Position numbers and translations under genes: made by a program. Source: Candidatus Uhrbacteria bacterium (GTDB lineage: Bacteria; Patescibacteriota; Patescibacteriia; 2-12-FULL-60-25). Taken from it: a stretch of DNA of 13,585 nucleotides. The notes beneath the pieces are model-generated. The model saw nothing but the letters and a program-made list of their open reading frames with translations, did no database searches and was not told where the DNA came from. Shown here piece after piece: positions 6,048 through 12,266 of this stretch. The first letter of the stretch is position 1. Every line of letters starts with the position of its first letter. The stretch covers positions 1 through 13,585 of the forward strand of contig SICT01000024.1 of the NCBI GenBank assembly GCA_009691315.1, given 5' to 3'.

Positions 6048-6527
6048 ATGAAATTTTTTTTCATTATTTCTCTTTTAGGTCTAGTGGCTCTAGGTTTTGG
6101 ATGTGCGACGGTTTCTTCCATCAGCCAACCGAAACCCGCTCAAACAGAAAATCAGAAAATGCGGTCTGCGCTCGCAGAGGGAACAATTCTGCGTGTGGGA
6201 GATATGCAAAGTCGGACGTATCAATCGACAGGAAGCGCGAGAATTTTGCGTTTGTTGGATCAGCGCTTTGTTCTGCTTTTGTCAGAAGATTTTCAGATTG
6301 ATCAGGGGCCTCAACCGATTATCGTGCTCAGCGCCAATCCAAATCCATTGAATTTTGAACAGGCTCAACAGGGTGGCATTCTTGATTTGGGACCTTTGCA
6401 TGCACTTTCTGGTGGTCAGGTGTATGATTTATCCAAGGATCTCTCGCTTGATCGCTGGCACTCCGTTGTGATCTACAGTCAAGCGGAGCAAACATTATTC
6501 GGTGTTGCCGGGTTGCAAGCGTCATAA
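6048..6527 (+). CDS. Putative DM13-domain lipoprotein
   Basis: 159 residues. The N terminus is a signal sequence (residues 1-18) ending at C19 in ALGFGC, a lipobox-like site with Leu at -4 rather than the usual -3, so lipid attachment is probable but not certain. A Gln/Ser/Pro linker leads to residues 59-155, which match the DM13 pattern: STGSARIL, FVLLLSEDFQIDQGPQ, ILDLGPLHALSGGQVYDL and LDRWHSVVIYSQAEQTLFGVAGL. DM13 is a small domain suggested to act in electron transfer; the cysteine often seen near its end (VVIWC) is replaced by VVIYS here. The ATG at 6048 is preferred over the GTG at 6039, which adds only MRG. Nine bases separate it from the heme/Rieske gene, its likely partner. Confidence 0.72.
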   Translation: MKFFFIISLLGLVALGFGCATVSSISQPKPAQTENQKMRSALAEGTILRVGDMQSRTYQSTGSARILRLLDQRFVLLLSEDFQIDQGPQPIIVLSANPNPLNFEQAQQGGILDLGPLHALSGGQVYDLSKDLSLDRWHSVVIYSQAEQTLFGVAGLQAS

Positions 6528-6536
6528 CCAAGAAAC

Positions 6537-7817
6537 ATGAACAAAAAATTTTCTGTGTGGCTGGCAATCATCGGCTTGCCGATGTTTATTGCGATCACGC
6601 CATTGGTTCCTTGGATGTCTCAACAGGTGATGTGGCTTGTCGTTGGTCTTGCCGCACTTTTTCTCATCCTGTCTCTTGTGGCCCGTGCTTGGTTTGATGC
6701 TTTCATATCTTTGTTGATTGGACTGACATTTTTGATCAGTCGTGTTTTGTTCCGTGAGCTCGATGAAACGACTCTCGCCATCCGAACTTCCGCTCTCAGC
6801 TCATTTGCCTTGCTCAATATTGTTTTACTTGTGGGCCCGTGGTCACGCTTTTCTAAACACGTTTTGCATTGGTATAAGCACCGTCGTCATTTGGGTGTTG
6901 TAACTTTTTTTCTTGGTCTCCTGCACTTCTCTTTGATCTTCAGCATATATTTTCAGCGTTCGTTTGAAACAACGTTTATGGCATTCTTTACCTTTTTTGG
7001 TTTCACCGGTTTGTTTGTGATGTTTTTTATGGCTTTAACCAGTTTTGATTGGCAACAAAAACATGTCGGTAAAACCCGTTGGATGTGGTTGCATCTGGGT
7101 GTTTTAATCGCGTATCTTGCGACGCTTGCTTATGCCCTGTCTATTCAATTTGCTAACAAACAGCCCGTTGCCCCCTTTTATTGGGTGACCTTTGTTATCT
7201 TTATTCTCTTTTGGATTTTAGTTGCCCCCTGGGGATTCGCGCCACGTCTTATGAAGTTTGTGAATGGTTGGAAACAATTGCACGTGCTCGTGCATATCGC
7301 TTTTGCCGCACTCGTGATTCATGCATGGTTGGGATTTTTTGTGATCCAGCCGCTCACCATCAAAATTTTATTTTGGATATTGCCAGTGTTCGTGTGGGGA
7401 TCGCACTTGGCGGGCTGGATGATGAAATGGCGCGAGGATAAACGATTGAAAACCGAGCAGGCGCATTCACAGAAGATTGAAATTGAAGGACAGCCGTATT
7501 GGTCGCTCGCTCGCGTTGAAGTATTTAAAGAAGGACAAGGTAGAAAGTTTTTAGTTAAAGACCGGCCCATCGCTCTTTTCAAATATCAAGAAAAGTTTTT
7601 CGGACTGTTCGGCATCTGCGCCCACCAGAAAGGCCCAATACATAAAGGAGAGATTCGGAATGGGTATGTTGAGTGTCCGTGGCATAACTGGCAGTATTCG
7701 TGCGAGACGGGTCATGGGCCACCTGGATTTCATGATCAACTAGCGTTTTATCCATGTCTTGTACGTGATGGCATGGTCTACGTGAGTGAGTATCCGAAAC
7801 GCTCGAATACAAATTGA
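6537..7817 (+). CDS. Ferric-reductase-like heme membrane protein fused to a Rieske [2Fe-2S] domain
   Basis: 426 residues. Residues 5-295 hold about nine or ten membrane helices resembling the ferric reductase-like/YedZ (MsrQ) domain: RRHLGVVTFFLGLLH with H130, WLHLG with H186, and WKQLHVLVHIAFAALVIHAW with H249, H253 and H262 as candidate b-heme ligands. After a basic linker (298-312), residues 313-420 form a Rieske domain with C361-x-H363 and C380-x2-H383 spaced by 16 residues, the classic cluster ligand pattern. Taken together it could carry electrons between a [2Fe-2S] centre and membrane heme, but donor and acceptor are unknown. No flavin or NAD(P)H-binding domain is present, so it is not a complete ferric reductase. 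It follows the DM13 gene closely. Confidence 0.85.
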   Translation: MNKKFSVWLAIIGLPMFIAITPLVPWMSQQVMWLVVGLAALFLILSLVARAWFDAFISLLIGLTFLISRVLFRELDETTLAIRTSALSSFALLNIVLLVGPWSRFSKHVLHWYKHRRHLGVVTFFLGLLHFSLIFSIYFQRSFETTFMAFFTFFGFTGLFVMFFMALTSFDWQQKHVGKTRWMWLHLGVLIAYLATLAYALSIQFANKQPVAPFYWVTFVIFILFWILVAPWGFAPRLMKFVNGWKQLHVLVHIAFAALVIHAWLGFFVIQPLTIKILFWILPVFVWGSHLAGWMMKWREDKRLKTEQAHSQKIEIEGQPYWSLARVEVFKEGQGRKFLVKDRPIALFKYQEKFFGLFGICAHQKGPIHKGEIRNGYVECPWHNWQYSCETGHGPPGFHDQLAFYPCLVRDGMVYVSEYPKRSNTN

Positions 7818-7833
7818 TTAACCCTCTCTTCAG

Positions 7834-7856
7834 CTCCCTCTTTCCAAAAGAGGGAG
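7834..7856. repeat. Perfect 10-bp palindrome upstream of tRNA-Leu
   Basis: CTCCCTCTTT (7834-7843) pairs perfectly with AAAGAGGGAG (7847-7856) around the loop CCA. No T-run follows on either strand, so it is not a standard intrinsic terminator, though it could stabilise the 3' end of the Rieske transcript. It resembles a frequent dispersed intergenic palindrome, from memory. Confidence 0.6.
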
Positions 7857-7879
7857 AGTCGTGCAACATATTGAATTGT

Positions 7880-7963
7880 GCCGAGGTGGCGAAACTGGCA
7901 GACGCACCAGCCTTAGGAGCTGGCCCTCGTAAGAGGATGAGGGTTCAAGTCCCTCCCTCGGCA
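7880..7963 (+). tRNA. tRNA-Leu (anticodon UAG)
   Basis: The acceptor stem GCCGAGG (7880-7886) pairs perfectly with CCTCGGC (7956-7962), with discriminator A at 7963. The anticodon arm CCAGC/GCTGG encloses the loop CTTAGGA (7912-7918), giving anticodon TAG at 7914-7916. A long variable arm CCTC-GTAA-GAGG (7925-7936) shows a class II tRNA, as expected for leucine. The T arm is GAGGG-TTCAAGT-CCCTC (7939-7955). The 3' CCA is not encoded. It reads CUA and probably other CUN codons. Confidence 0.98.
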
Positions 7964-7989
7964 TATCGAACTCAGATTGACATCAATTC

Positions 7990-8322
7990 ATGAAATCCCA
8001 AAAGCTTATTTTGAAAAAGAACCCGACCCTGGCTGATTGTCAGCGGTATATGGCAAAGATGACCAAGGCGCGCGGGTTTGAACAGGAAACAATTCCTGAA
8101 TTGTTCATGTTATTTTTGGAAGAATGTGGGGAATTGGCTGAGGCTGTACGGAAGACGAAATTAAAGCATATAAAATCGCATTGGCGTCCTGAACATCGTC
8201 CCGATCTGGAGGCTGCGGATGTCCTGATCTATCTTTTGGAGATTGCCAACAAATTGGGAATCGATTTGGAAAAAGCGTTTCGTGAAAAAGAGGAAATCAA
8301 TAAGCAAAGAGTTTGGAAATAG
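7990..8322 (+). CDS. MazG-like nucleotide pyrophosphohydrolase domain protein
   Basis: 110 residues, all-alpha, matching the single-domain MazG-like family (PF03819). The metal-binding pattern is visible: EECGE (residues 44-48, ExxE) and EAAD (74-77, ExxD), followed by helix LIYLLEIANKLGIDLEKAFREK. Such enzymes hydrolyse (d)NTPs to NMP and pyrophosphate, usually in nucleotide pool cleaning; the substrate cannot be told. It starts 26 bp after the tRNA with no Shine-Dalgarno site, and is followed by the toxin-antitoxin pair and a NUDIX gene, which may share a house-cleaning theme. Confidence 0.85.
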   Translation: MKSQKLILKKNPTLADCQRYMAKMTKARGFEQETIPELFMLFLEECGELAEAVRKTKLKHIKSHWRPEHRPDLEAADVLIYLLEIANKLGIDLEKAFREKEEINKQRVWK

Positions 8323-8337
8323 TTACAAAAATCAATA

Positions 8338-8366
8338 TTGTCATCCAGGTTTTTCGATGTTATAGT
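8338..8366 (+). promoter_or_regulatory. Sigma-70-like promoter of the toxin-antitoxin pair
   Basis: TTGTCA (8338-8343), a 17-base spacer and TATAGT (8361-8366), each one or two bases from consensus. The -10 box ends 6 bases before the antitoxin ATG at 8373, so transcription should begin at or next to the start codon and give a leaderless mRNA. Confidence 0.65.
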
Positions 8367-8372
8367 TCAAAT

Positions 8373-8603
8373 ATGACAACAATCACTCTTCCAAAAACAA
8401 TGAACAAGAATGCAAAGCTCGTGGCTGTTCCGTACGATCTTTACGAAGAGTTTCTCGGTTGGCAGAAGAACATGAAAGCCATTAAAATATTCACTCCGAT
8501 GGCAAGCGAAAAGCGTGCCCTTGCTCGGGCCAGAAAAAATTTTCGTGCCGGAAAATATAAAACGTTAGCGCAACTGCATCATGCTGTGGCAGATCGTCGT
8601 TGA
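8373..8603 (+). CDS. Putative antitoxin of a RelE/ParE-type pair
   Basis: 76 residues. The N terminus MTTITLPKTM followed by LVAVPYDLYEEFLGW resembles the Phd/RelB-like antitoxin start, where a beta strand and helices form the DNA-binding dimer. The basic C-terminal part (SEKRALARARKNFRAGKYKT) would wrap the toxin. The family call is weak from sequence alone and rests mainly on position: it overlaps the toxin gene by 23 bp and has its own promoter. The ATG at 8373 is chosen over an in-frame ATG at 8313 because the promoter at 8338-8366 lies between them. Antitoxins of this type often repress their own promoter, so autoregulation is expected. Confidence 0.7.
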   Translation: MTTITLPKTMNKNAKLVAVPYDLYEEFLGWQKNMKAIKIFTPMASEKRALARARKNFRAGKYKTLAQLHHAVADRR

Positions 8604-8838
8604 CCATACGGTCGAAAAACAGATGAAGCGATTTCCTGCGCACGATGCAGGACGATTGTTTGATGTCCTGCAGTCATTCGCCCTTGATCCTTTCGCCGGT
8701 GATTTAGAAAAAATGAAGGGTGAGTCAAATGTTTGGCGTCGTCGAGTTGGTTCGTATCGAGTTTTTTACGAAGTTCACGTTGCTCGCAAGACTGTCTATG
8801 TATTTGATGTAAAACGTCGAACATCTAATACGTATTAG
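8581..8838 (+). CDS. RelE/ParE superfamily toxin
   Basis: 85 residues, typical length. The N-terminal half is a helical hairpin (VEKQMKRFP, AGRLFDVLQSF), then the family core: LEKMKGESNVWRRRVGSYRV (42-61), FYEVHVARKTVYVFDVKRR (62-80). The WRxRVGxYRVxYEV pattern with basic residues R53-R55, R60 and K78-R80 is characteristic of RelE-type ribosome-dependent mRNA endonucleases and ParE gyrase poisons; the sequence alone leans to RelE. The last residues, SNTY, replace the usual catalytic tail, so activity is not assured. It overlaps the antitoxin gene by 23 bp, indicating translational coupling. Confidence 0.85.
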   Translation: MLWQIVVDHTVEKQMKRFPAHDAGRLFDVLQSFALDPFAGDLEKMKGESNVWRRRVGSYRVFYEVHVARKTVYVFDVKRRTSNTY

Positions 8839-8842
8839 TCAT

Positions 8843-9292
8843 ATGTCCAAAGAACGCGCGCGTTTGATTGAAGCGGTTCATCTCTTGCCGATCAAGGATG
8901 GAAAAATTTTATTGTTGCGGCGATTTCAGACCGGTTATCAAGATGGGAATTATAGCGTGGTTGCCGGGCATCTCGATCAAGGAGAGTGGACCGCGAGCGC
9001 GATGATTCGTGAAGCGGAAGAAGAGGCGGGGATCACTATCACACCCGAGGATTTAAAGATGGTTCATGTGATGCATCGCAAAGCCAGTCCTGATCGTGAT
9101 GGAATTGATTTCTTTTTTATGGTTGAACGATGGGATGGAGAAATAAAGAATATGGAACCACACAAATGTGATGATTTAAGTTGGTTTGCGTTTGATCAGT
9201 TACCTTCAAACATGGTTCCATATGTACGTACGGGTATTGAACGCTATCGAGAAGGGAAAATCTTTTCAGAATTTGATGAACGTGCGAAATAA
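8843..9292 (+). CDS. NUDIX hydrolase
   Basis: 149 residues with a complete Nudix box: G42-x5-E48-x7-R56-E57-x-x-E60-E61-x-G63-I64, the Mg-binding catalytic loop and helix. The N-terminal strand RARLIEAVHLLPIKDGKILLLRR and the downstream FFFMVERWDGEI strand fit a standard single-domain enzyme that cleaves nucleoside diphosphates linked to another group. Substrate is unknown; the ExxH-type DLSWFAFDQLP end is common to many. It begins 4 bp after the toxin stop and ends one base before the CofE-like start, so it is part of a tight run. Confidence 0.92.
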   Translation: MSKERARLIEAVHLLPIKDGKILLLRRFQTGYQDGNYSVVAGHLDQGEWTASAMIREAEEEAGITITPEDLKMVHVMHRKASPDRDGIDFFFMVERWDGEIKNMEPHKCDDLSWFAFDQLPSNMVPYVRTGIERYREGKIFSEFDERAK

Positions 9293-9293
9293 T

Positions 9294-9992
9294 ATGGCCG
9301 AACTTACTCCCAACGAAGGCAAACAGCTCACGATCGACGTCGCGGGTCAGTCGTATGAACGCTTGCCAATCAAAACGCATGTGATTACTGATAAAGATCA
9401 CATGAATGAGATTGTTGAGCGCTACGCTAAGCTGTATGTGCAATCAGGTGACATGCTTTTTATCAGTGAACGAGTGGTCGCGATCACGCAGGGTCGAGCA
9501 TTCCCTATCAAGGACATTAAACCATCGTGGCTTGCCAATCTATTGGTAAAATTTGTCCATAAATCGCCATATGGCATTGGTTTAGGCAGTCCTTGGACCA
9601 TGGAGCTGGCGATTCGTGAAGCAGGAGCGTTGCGTATGTTGCTCGCTGCTGCAGCCTCAGCTGTTACAAAGCCATTTGGGATGCGTGGTGTGTTTTATAA
9701 AGTCGTTGGGAATAATATTAATGCGATTGATGGCCCGTGTTCGTATACGCTCCCGCCTTATAATGAGTATGCAAAGCTTGGGCCAGCCAAACCGATGCAG
9801 GTCGCGCGTGAACTCGCAGACATGGTTGGTTGTCCCGTCGTGATTATTGATGCGAACGATCTCGGAGCTGTTGTTCTCGGCAAATCTTCAAAGGAGATTG
9901 ATGACGAATGGTGTAAAAGAATATTTCGTGACAATCCACTCGGTCAAACCAAAGAGCAAACGCCATTGTGTTTGGTGAGAAGAATGAGTTGA
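9294..9992 (+). CDS. Coenzyme F420-0:gamma-glutamyl ligase-like (CofE family) protein
   Basis: 232 residues. The sequence follows the F420 ligase fold (PF01996): LPIKTHVITDKDHM at the N terminus, SGDMLFISERVVAITQGRAFP (residues 44-64), then GIGLGSPWTMELAIREAG, YKVVGNNINAIDGPCSYTLPPYNEY and CPVVIIDANDLGAVVLG. Characterised CofE adds glutamate to F420-0, using GTP; close relatives in organisms without F420 have no assigned role. No other F420 gene (cofC, cofD, cofG/H) is in the window, so F420 synthesis should not be assumed. The ATG at 9294 lies one base after the NUDIX stop, which decides against the longer frame beginning inside the NUDIX gene. Confidence 0.85.
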   Translation: MAELTPNEGKQLTIDVAGQSYERLPIKTHVITDKDHMNEIVERYAKLYVQSGDMLFISERVVAITQGRAFPIKDIKPSWLANLLVKFVHKSPYGIGLGSPWTMELAIREAGALRMLLAAAASAVTKPFGMRGVFYKVVGNNINAIDGPCSYTLPPYNEYAKLGPAKPMQVARELADMVGCPVVIIDANDLGAVVLGKSSKEIDDEWCKRIFRDNPLGQTKEQTPLCLVRRMS

Positions 9993-10005
9993 TAAGAAGA
10001 GAGAT

Positions 10006-10037
10006 AAAAGCCGCTTGTTCCGGAGAGAAAAGCGGCT
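10006..10037 (-). terminator. Intrinsic terminator of the minus-strand secreted-protein gene
   Basis: AGCCGCTT (10009-10016) pairs perfectly with AAGCGGCT (10030-10037) over a 13-base loop. Read on the minus strand the stem is followed by TTTTAT, and it lies 7 bp beyond the stop of the gene at 10045. On the plus strand there is no T-run, so termination of the CofE-like transcript here is doubtful. Confidence 0.7.
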
Positions 10038-10044
10038 GTGAAAG

Positions 10045-10539
10045 TTATAGAGGGAGCTGGAAGACAAGTTCAAACGCGATGGAAAATGAGCTGTCATGAG
10101 TGGTCAGGTTGTGCGCGACTCCGATGGGGAAGGCGAGTGCGATCTTGGATGGAAGTGGAACGGTTGGAGCGAGCGATCCACCGATGAGATGCCAGTCGCT
10201 CGGCGTTCCTGACCAGTGTGGCACGTAGCGATAAATTCCGGTTGCCCCGAGAACAAATCTACTCGCGAGCTTCACACTTGCCCCTAATTGCAACTGGGGA
10301 GCGGGTTGGAAAGTGCTGAGTGACGAGATCATCCCACCCTTGAAGATCAGTCCCCAGCGTTCACTCACCGGCACCAGGCCGATGACGCTGAGGAGGGTTG
10401 AGGGTGTAAGGCTCTTCCCTGTGAACGACATGGGGAAGATGATTGCGCTTCCCACATGCAGTGACGCCTTGGGTCGTTCTGCCTGGGCAGTTGTTGTGAT
10501 GATGAGAGCAAGAGCCAAGGACCTGGACAATGTGTGCAT
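10045..10539 (-). CDS. Secreted beta-rich protein of unknown function
   Basis: 164 residues with a clear signal peptide (MHTLSRSLALALIITTTAQA, cleavage after A20). The rest alternates hydrophobic and polar residues over short strands separated by Gly/Pro/Ser turns and ends SFSIAFELVFQLPL, which looks like an outer-membrane beta-barrel or beta-sandwich pattern. No family was recognised. It has the best ribosome site in the window, CGGAGG at 10545-10550 (minus strand) six bases before the ATG, plus its own promoter and terminator, so it is a single-gene unit. G+C is higher than in its neighbours. It is divergent from the TrmB-type regulator, which may control it. Confidence 0.75.
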   Translation of the reverse strand: MHTLSRSLALALIITTTAQAERPKASLHVGSAIIFPMSFTGKSLTPSTLLSVIGLVPVSERWGLIFKGGMISSLSTFQPAPQLQLGASVKLASRFVLGATGIYRYVPHWSGTPSDWHLIGGSLAPTVPLPSKIALAFPIGVAHNLTTHDSSFSIAFELVFQLPL

Positions 10540-10557
10540 GATAGCCTCCGTAATATT

Positions 10558-10586
10558 TTTCTATCATAAAATTTTGTACATGTCAA
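10558..10586 (-). promoter_or_regulatory. Promoter of the secreted-protein gene
   Basis: On the minus strand TTGACA (10586-10581) is followed by 17 bases and TAGAAA (10563-10558). The expected start is near 10551, just ahead of the CGGAGG ribosome site. The -35 is part of the 11-base block TATTGACATGT shared with the divergent promoter. Confidence 0.55.
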
Positions 10587-10659
10587 TATAAATTTGGCTA
10601 AAAATAAACAAAATATGCACATTATTGCATGATATTAAAATGATAAAGTATTGACATGT
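10578..10659. promoter_or_regulatory. Divergent regulatory region with 11-bp inverted repeats and central dyad
   Basis: ACATGTCAATA (10578-10588) and TATTGACATGT (10649-10659) are perfect inverted copies, each carrying the -35 of an outward promoter. Between them ATGCA (10615-10619) and TGCAT (10626-10630) form a small dyad near the centre. A further dyad TCATAA-GAA-TTATGA (10685-10699) lies just before the regulator start, and its octamer TTATGATA recurs inverted at 10562-10569. These are candidate operators; the binding protein is not shown by sequence. Confidence 0.5.
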
Positions 10660-10679
10660 GGCTATTTATACAGTAATTT
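10651..10679 (+). promoter_or_regulatory. Promoter of the TrmB-type regulator gene
   Basis: TTGACA (10651-10656), 17 bases, TAATTT (10674-10679), predicting a leader of about 20 bases with no Shine-Dalgarno site. TATGAT at 10695-10700, ending 6 bases before the ATG, is an alternative -10 that would give a leaderless transcript, but its -35 is poor. Confidence 0.45.
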
Positions 10680-10706
10680 TATTGTCATAAGAATTATGAT
10701 AATAAT

Positions 10707-12263
10707 ATGCTTGTAGGCGATTTAAAAGCACTGGGATTGAGCGATAATGAAACCCGTGTCTACTTGGCATTGGTTAGTATTGGTAAAGTTCGCGCGGGAA
10801 AGATTATTAAGGAAACAGGATTGCATCGAAATCTTGTATATCAGGCATTGGAAGAACTGATAGCACGGCATCTCACTACCAAAACAACACAGGCGGGAGT
10901 ATTTCATTTTCAGGCTACGGACCCAGAGCACTTTCGTGATGAATTACGCGAGCGTGAATTGGTCGCGGCGCGCGTCATTGATCAGCTCAAGGATCGAGGC
11001 AAACTTTCGGAGCAAGAGATTACACTCTATGAAGGTGAAGATGCCATCCGCACATTTTCCTTAAAATGCGCAAGCGGATTAACGCGTGGAGAGCGTATCC
11101 ATGTTCTTGGGTCAGGAGGGCCCCGCTTTGAAGAAGCGATGGGTCAGCCTGCCTTAAAAAAATATTTTTTTGATATCGAAAGGAGCGGTGGTGGAATTGA
11201 TCTTCTCATGTACAAGCGGCAGATGTATGGGGCTGACATGCTTAGTTCTCTGCGCAAGAATCGGAGTGTGGAGATACGCATTTTGCCGTTTGATACGTTA
11301 TCCGCGGCGGCCATTGTGTTTACCAACAAAAGCGTTGCATTCTTAATCTTTGAACGACCCTATACGGTTATCGAAATCACGAATCCGCATCTCGTCGTGG
11401 CATACAAAAATTATTTTCAAATGCTATGGAATCAGGACGTACGCGTGGAGCAAGGGTTGGATGCTTTGCGCGAAGCGTTTACAGAAATGATTGATGAGCT
11501 CAAGCCTGGGGAAGGGTATCAAGTTCTTGGCGGAAATCTTGGATCTGAATATAAACGTTTGAGCTCATTTTTTGATGATATCCATCGTTACCGTATTTCA
11601 CGCGGAGTCGTTGCCAACATTCTTGCACAACGGGAGATTGCCATAAATATCCGCGAGCGGAACCATCGTGTAGGTGATCCAGAAGATAAATTGAGTCATG
11701 TGAAAACGTTCAACACACCTTTTTTAGCGCCCATGCAAATTAATATGGTCAATGGCCGCGCGTTCATGGTCCTCTATAAAGAGGACAAGCCAACGATTAT
11801 TTATTTTAAAGACAAAGTCGTACACGATGGATTTAAATTGTATTTTGATGAAATTTGGACTCGACAGACTGAGACGCTGCATGGGCACGAAGGCATCGTT
11901 GAGTTGTGCGAGCGTGTTCTCGAGCAAGACAAAGATTTATACTATATCGCCGCAATAGGAGCGCTTCTGAAGCGTCAGCCAGAATACTATGTGGAATTTA
12001 CCAAACGACGCGCGGCGAAAAACATTCATTTTCACGTTTTAGCAAATGAGGACATACGAGGCGTTTTCGATCCATTGCCCCTGACAGACGTGAGATATCT
12101 CCCGCAAGAATTTGCTAGTCCCATGGTCATTTGGATTTTTGGAGATTTTGTTGCGCATGTTTTATGGCATGAACCAGAAACCATTTTTTTGATTCACGAT
12201 CAAAAAACCGCCGACTACTATCGGAATTATTATAAGGCTCTCACGAAGATTGCCAAGAAATAA
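10707..12263 (+). CDS. TrmB-like transcriptional regulator with three tandem sensor modules
   Basis: 518 residues. Residues 3-70 form a winged helix of the TrmB type (LKALGLSDNETRVYLALVSIG, then GLHRNLVYQALEELIARHL as recognition helix). A charged linker (75-103) leads to three similar modules: about 104-245, 246-388 and 389-515. Each starts with an acidic helix (EGEDAIRTF, LDALREAFTEM, HEGIVELCERV), has a central strand (IHVLGSGG, YQVLGGNLG, LYYIAAIGA), a basic patch followed by a strand with RILPF/VRYLPQEF-like residues, and ends in a hydrophobic strand and a YKNYFQMLW / FKLYFDEIW / YYRNYYKAL helix. This is the layout of TrmB C-terminal (phospholipase-D-like) effector domains, which bind sugars in archaeal TrmB. 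Usual family length is about 250-350 residues, so the triplication is unusual. It probably controls its own promoter and the divergent gene. Confidence 0.8.
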   Translation: MLVGDLKALGLSDNETRVYLALVSIGKVRAGKIIKETGLHRNLVYQALEELIARHLTTKTTQAGVFHFQATDPEHFRDELRERELVAARVIDQLKDRGKLSEQEITLYEGEDAIRTFSLKCASGLTRGERIHVLGSGGPRFEEAMGQPALKKYFFDIERSGGGIDLLMYKRQMYGADMLSSLRKNRSVEIRILPFDTLSAAAIVFTNKSVAFLIFERPYTVIEITNPHLVVAYKNYFQMLWNQDVRVEQGLDALREAFTEMIDELKPGEGYQVLGGNLGSEYKRLSSFFDDIHRYRISRGVVANILAQREIAINIRERNHRVGDPEDKLSHVKTFNTPFLAPMQINMVNGRAFMVLYKEDKPTIIYFKDKVVHDGFKLYFDEIWTRQTETLHGHEGIVELCERVLEQDKDLYYIAAIGALLKRQPEYYVEFTKRRAAKNIHFHVLANEDIRGVFDPLPLTDVRYLPQEFASPMVIWIFGDFVAHVLWHEPETIFLIHDQKTADYYRNYYKALTKIAKK

Positions 12264-12266
12264 TTT

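Noticed and set aside
7977..7982. TTGACA upstream of the MazG-like gene
   Set aside because: It is only 7 bases before the ATG and no -10 box follows at a useful distance.
9186..9293. Extended N terminus of the CofE-like protein inside the NUDIX gene
   Set aside because: The sequence before 9294 is out-of-frame NUDIX coding sequence and does not match the CofE family.
10313..10591. Plus-strand frame opposite the secreted-protein gene
   Set aside because: The minus frame has a signal peptide, ribosome site, promoter and terminator; the plus frame has none.
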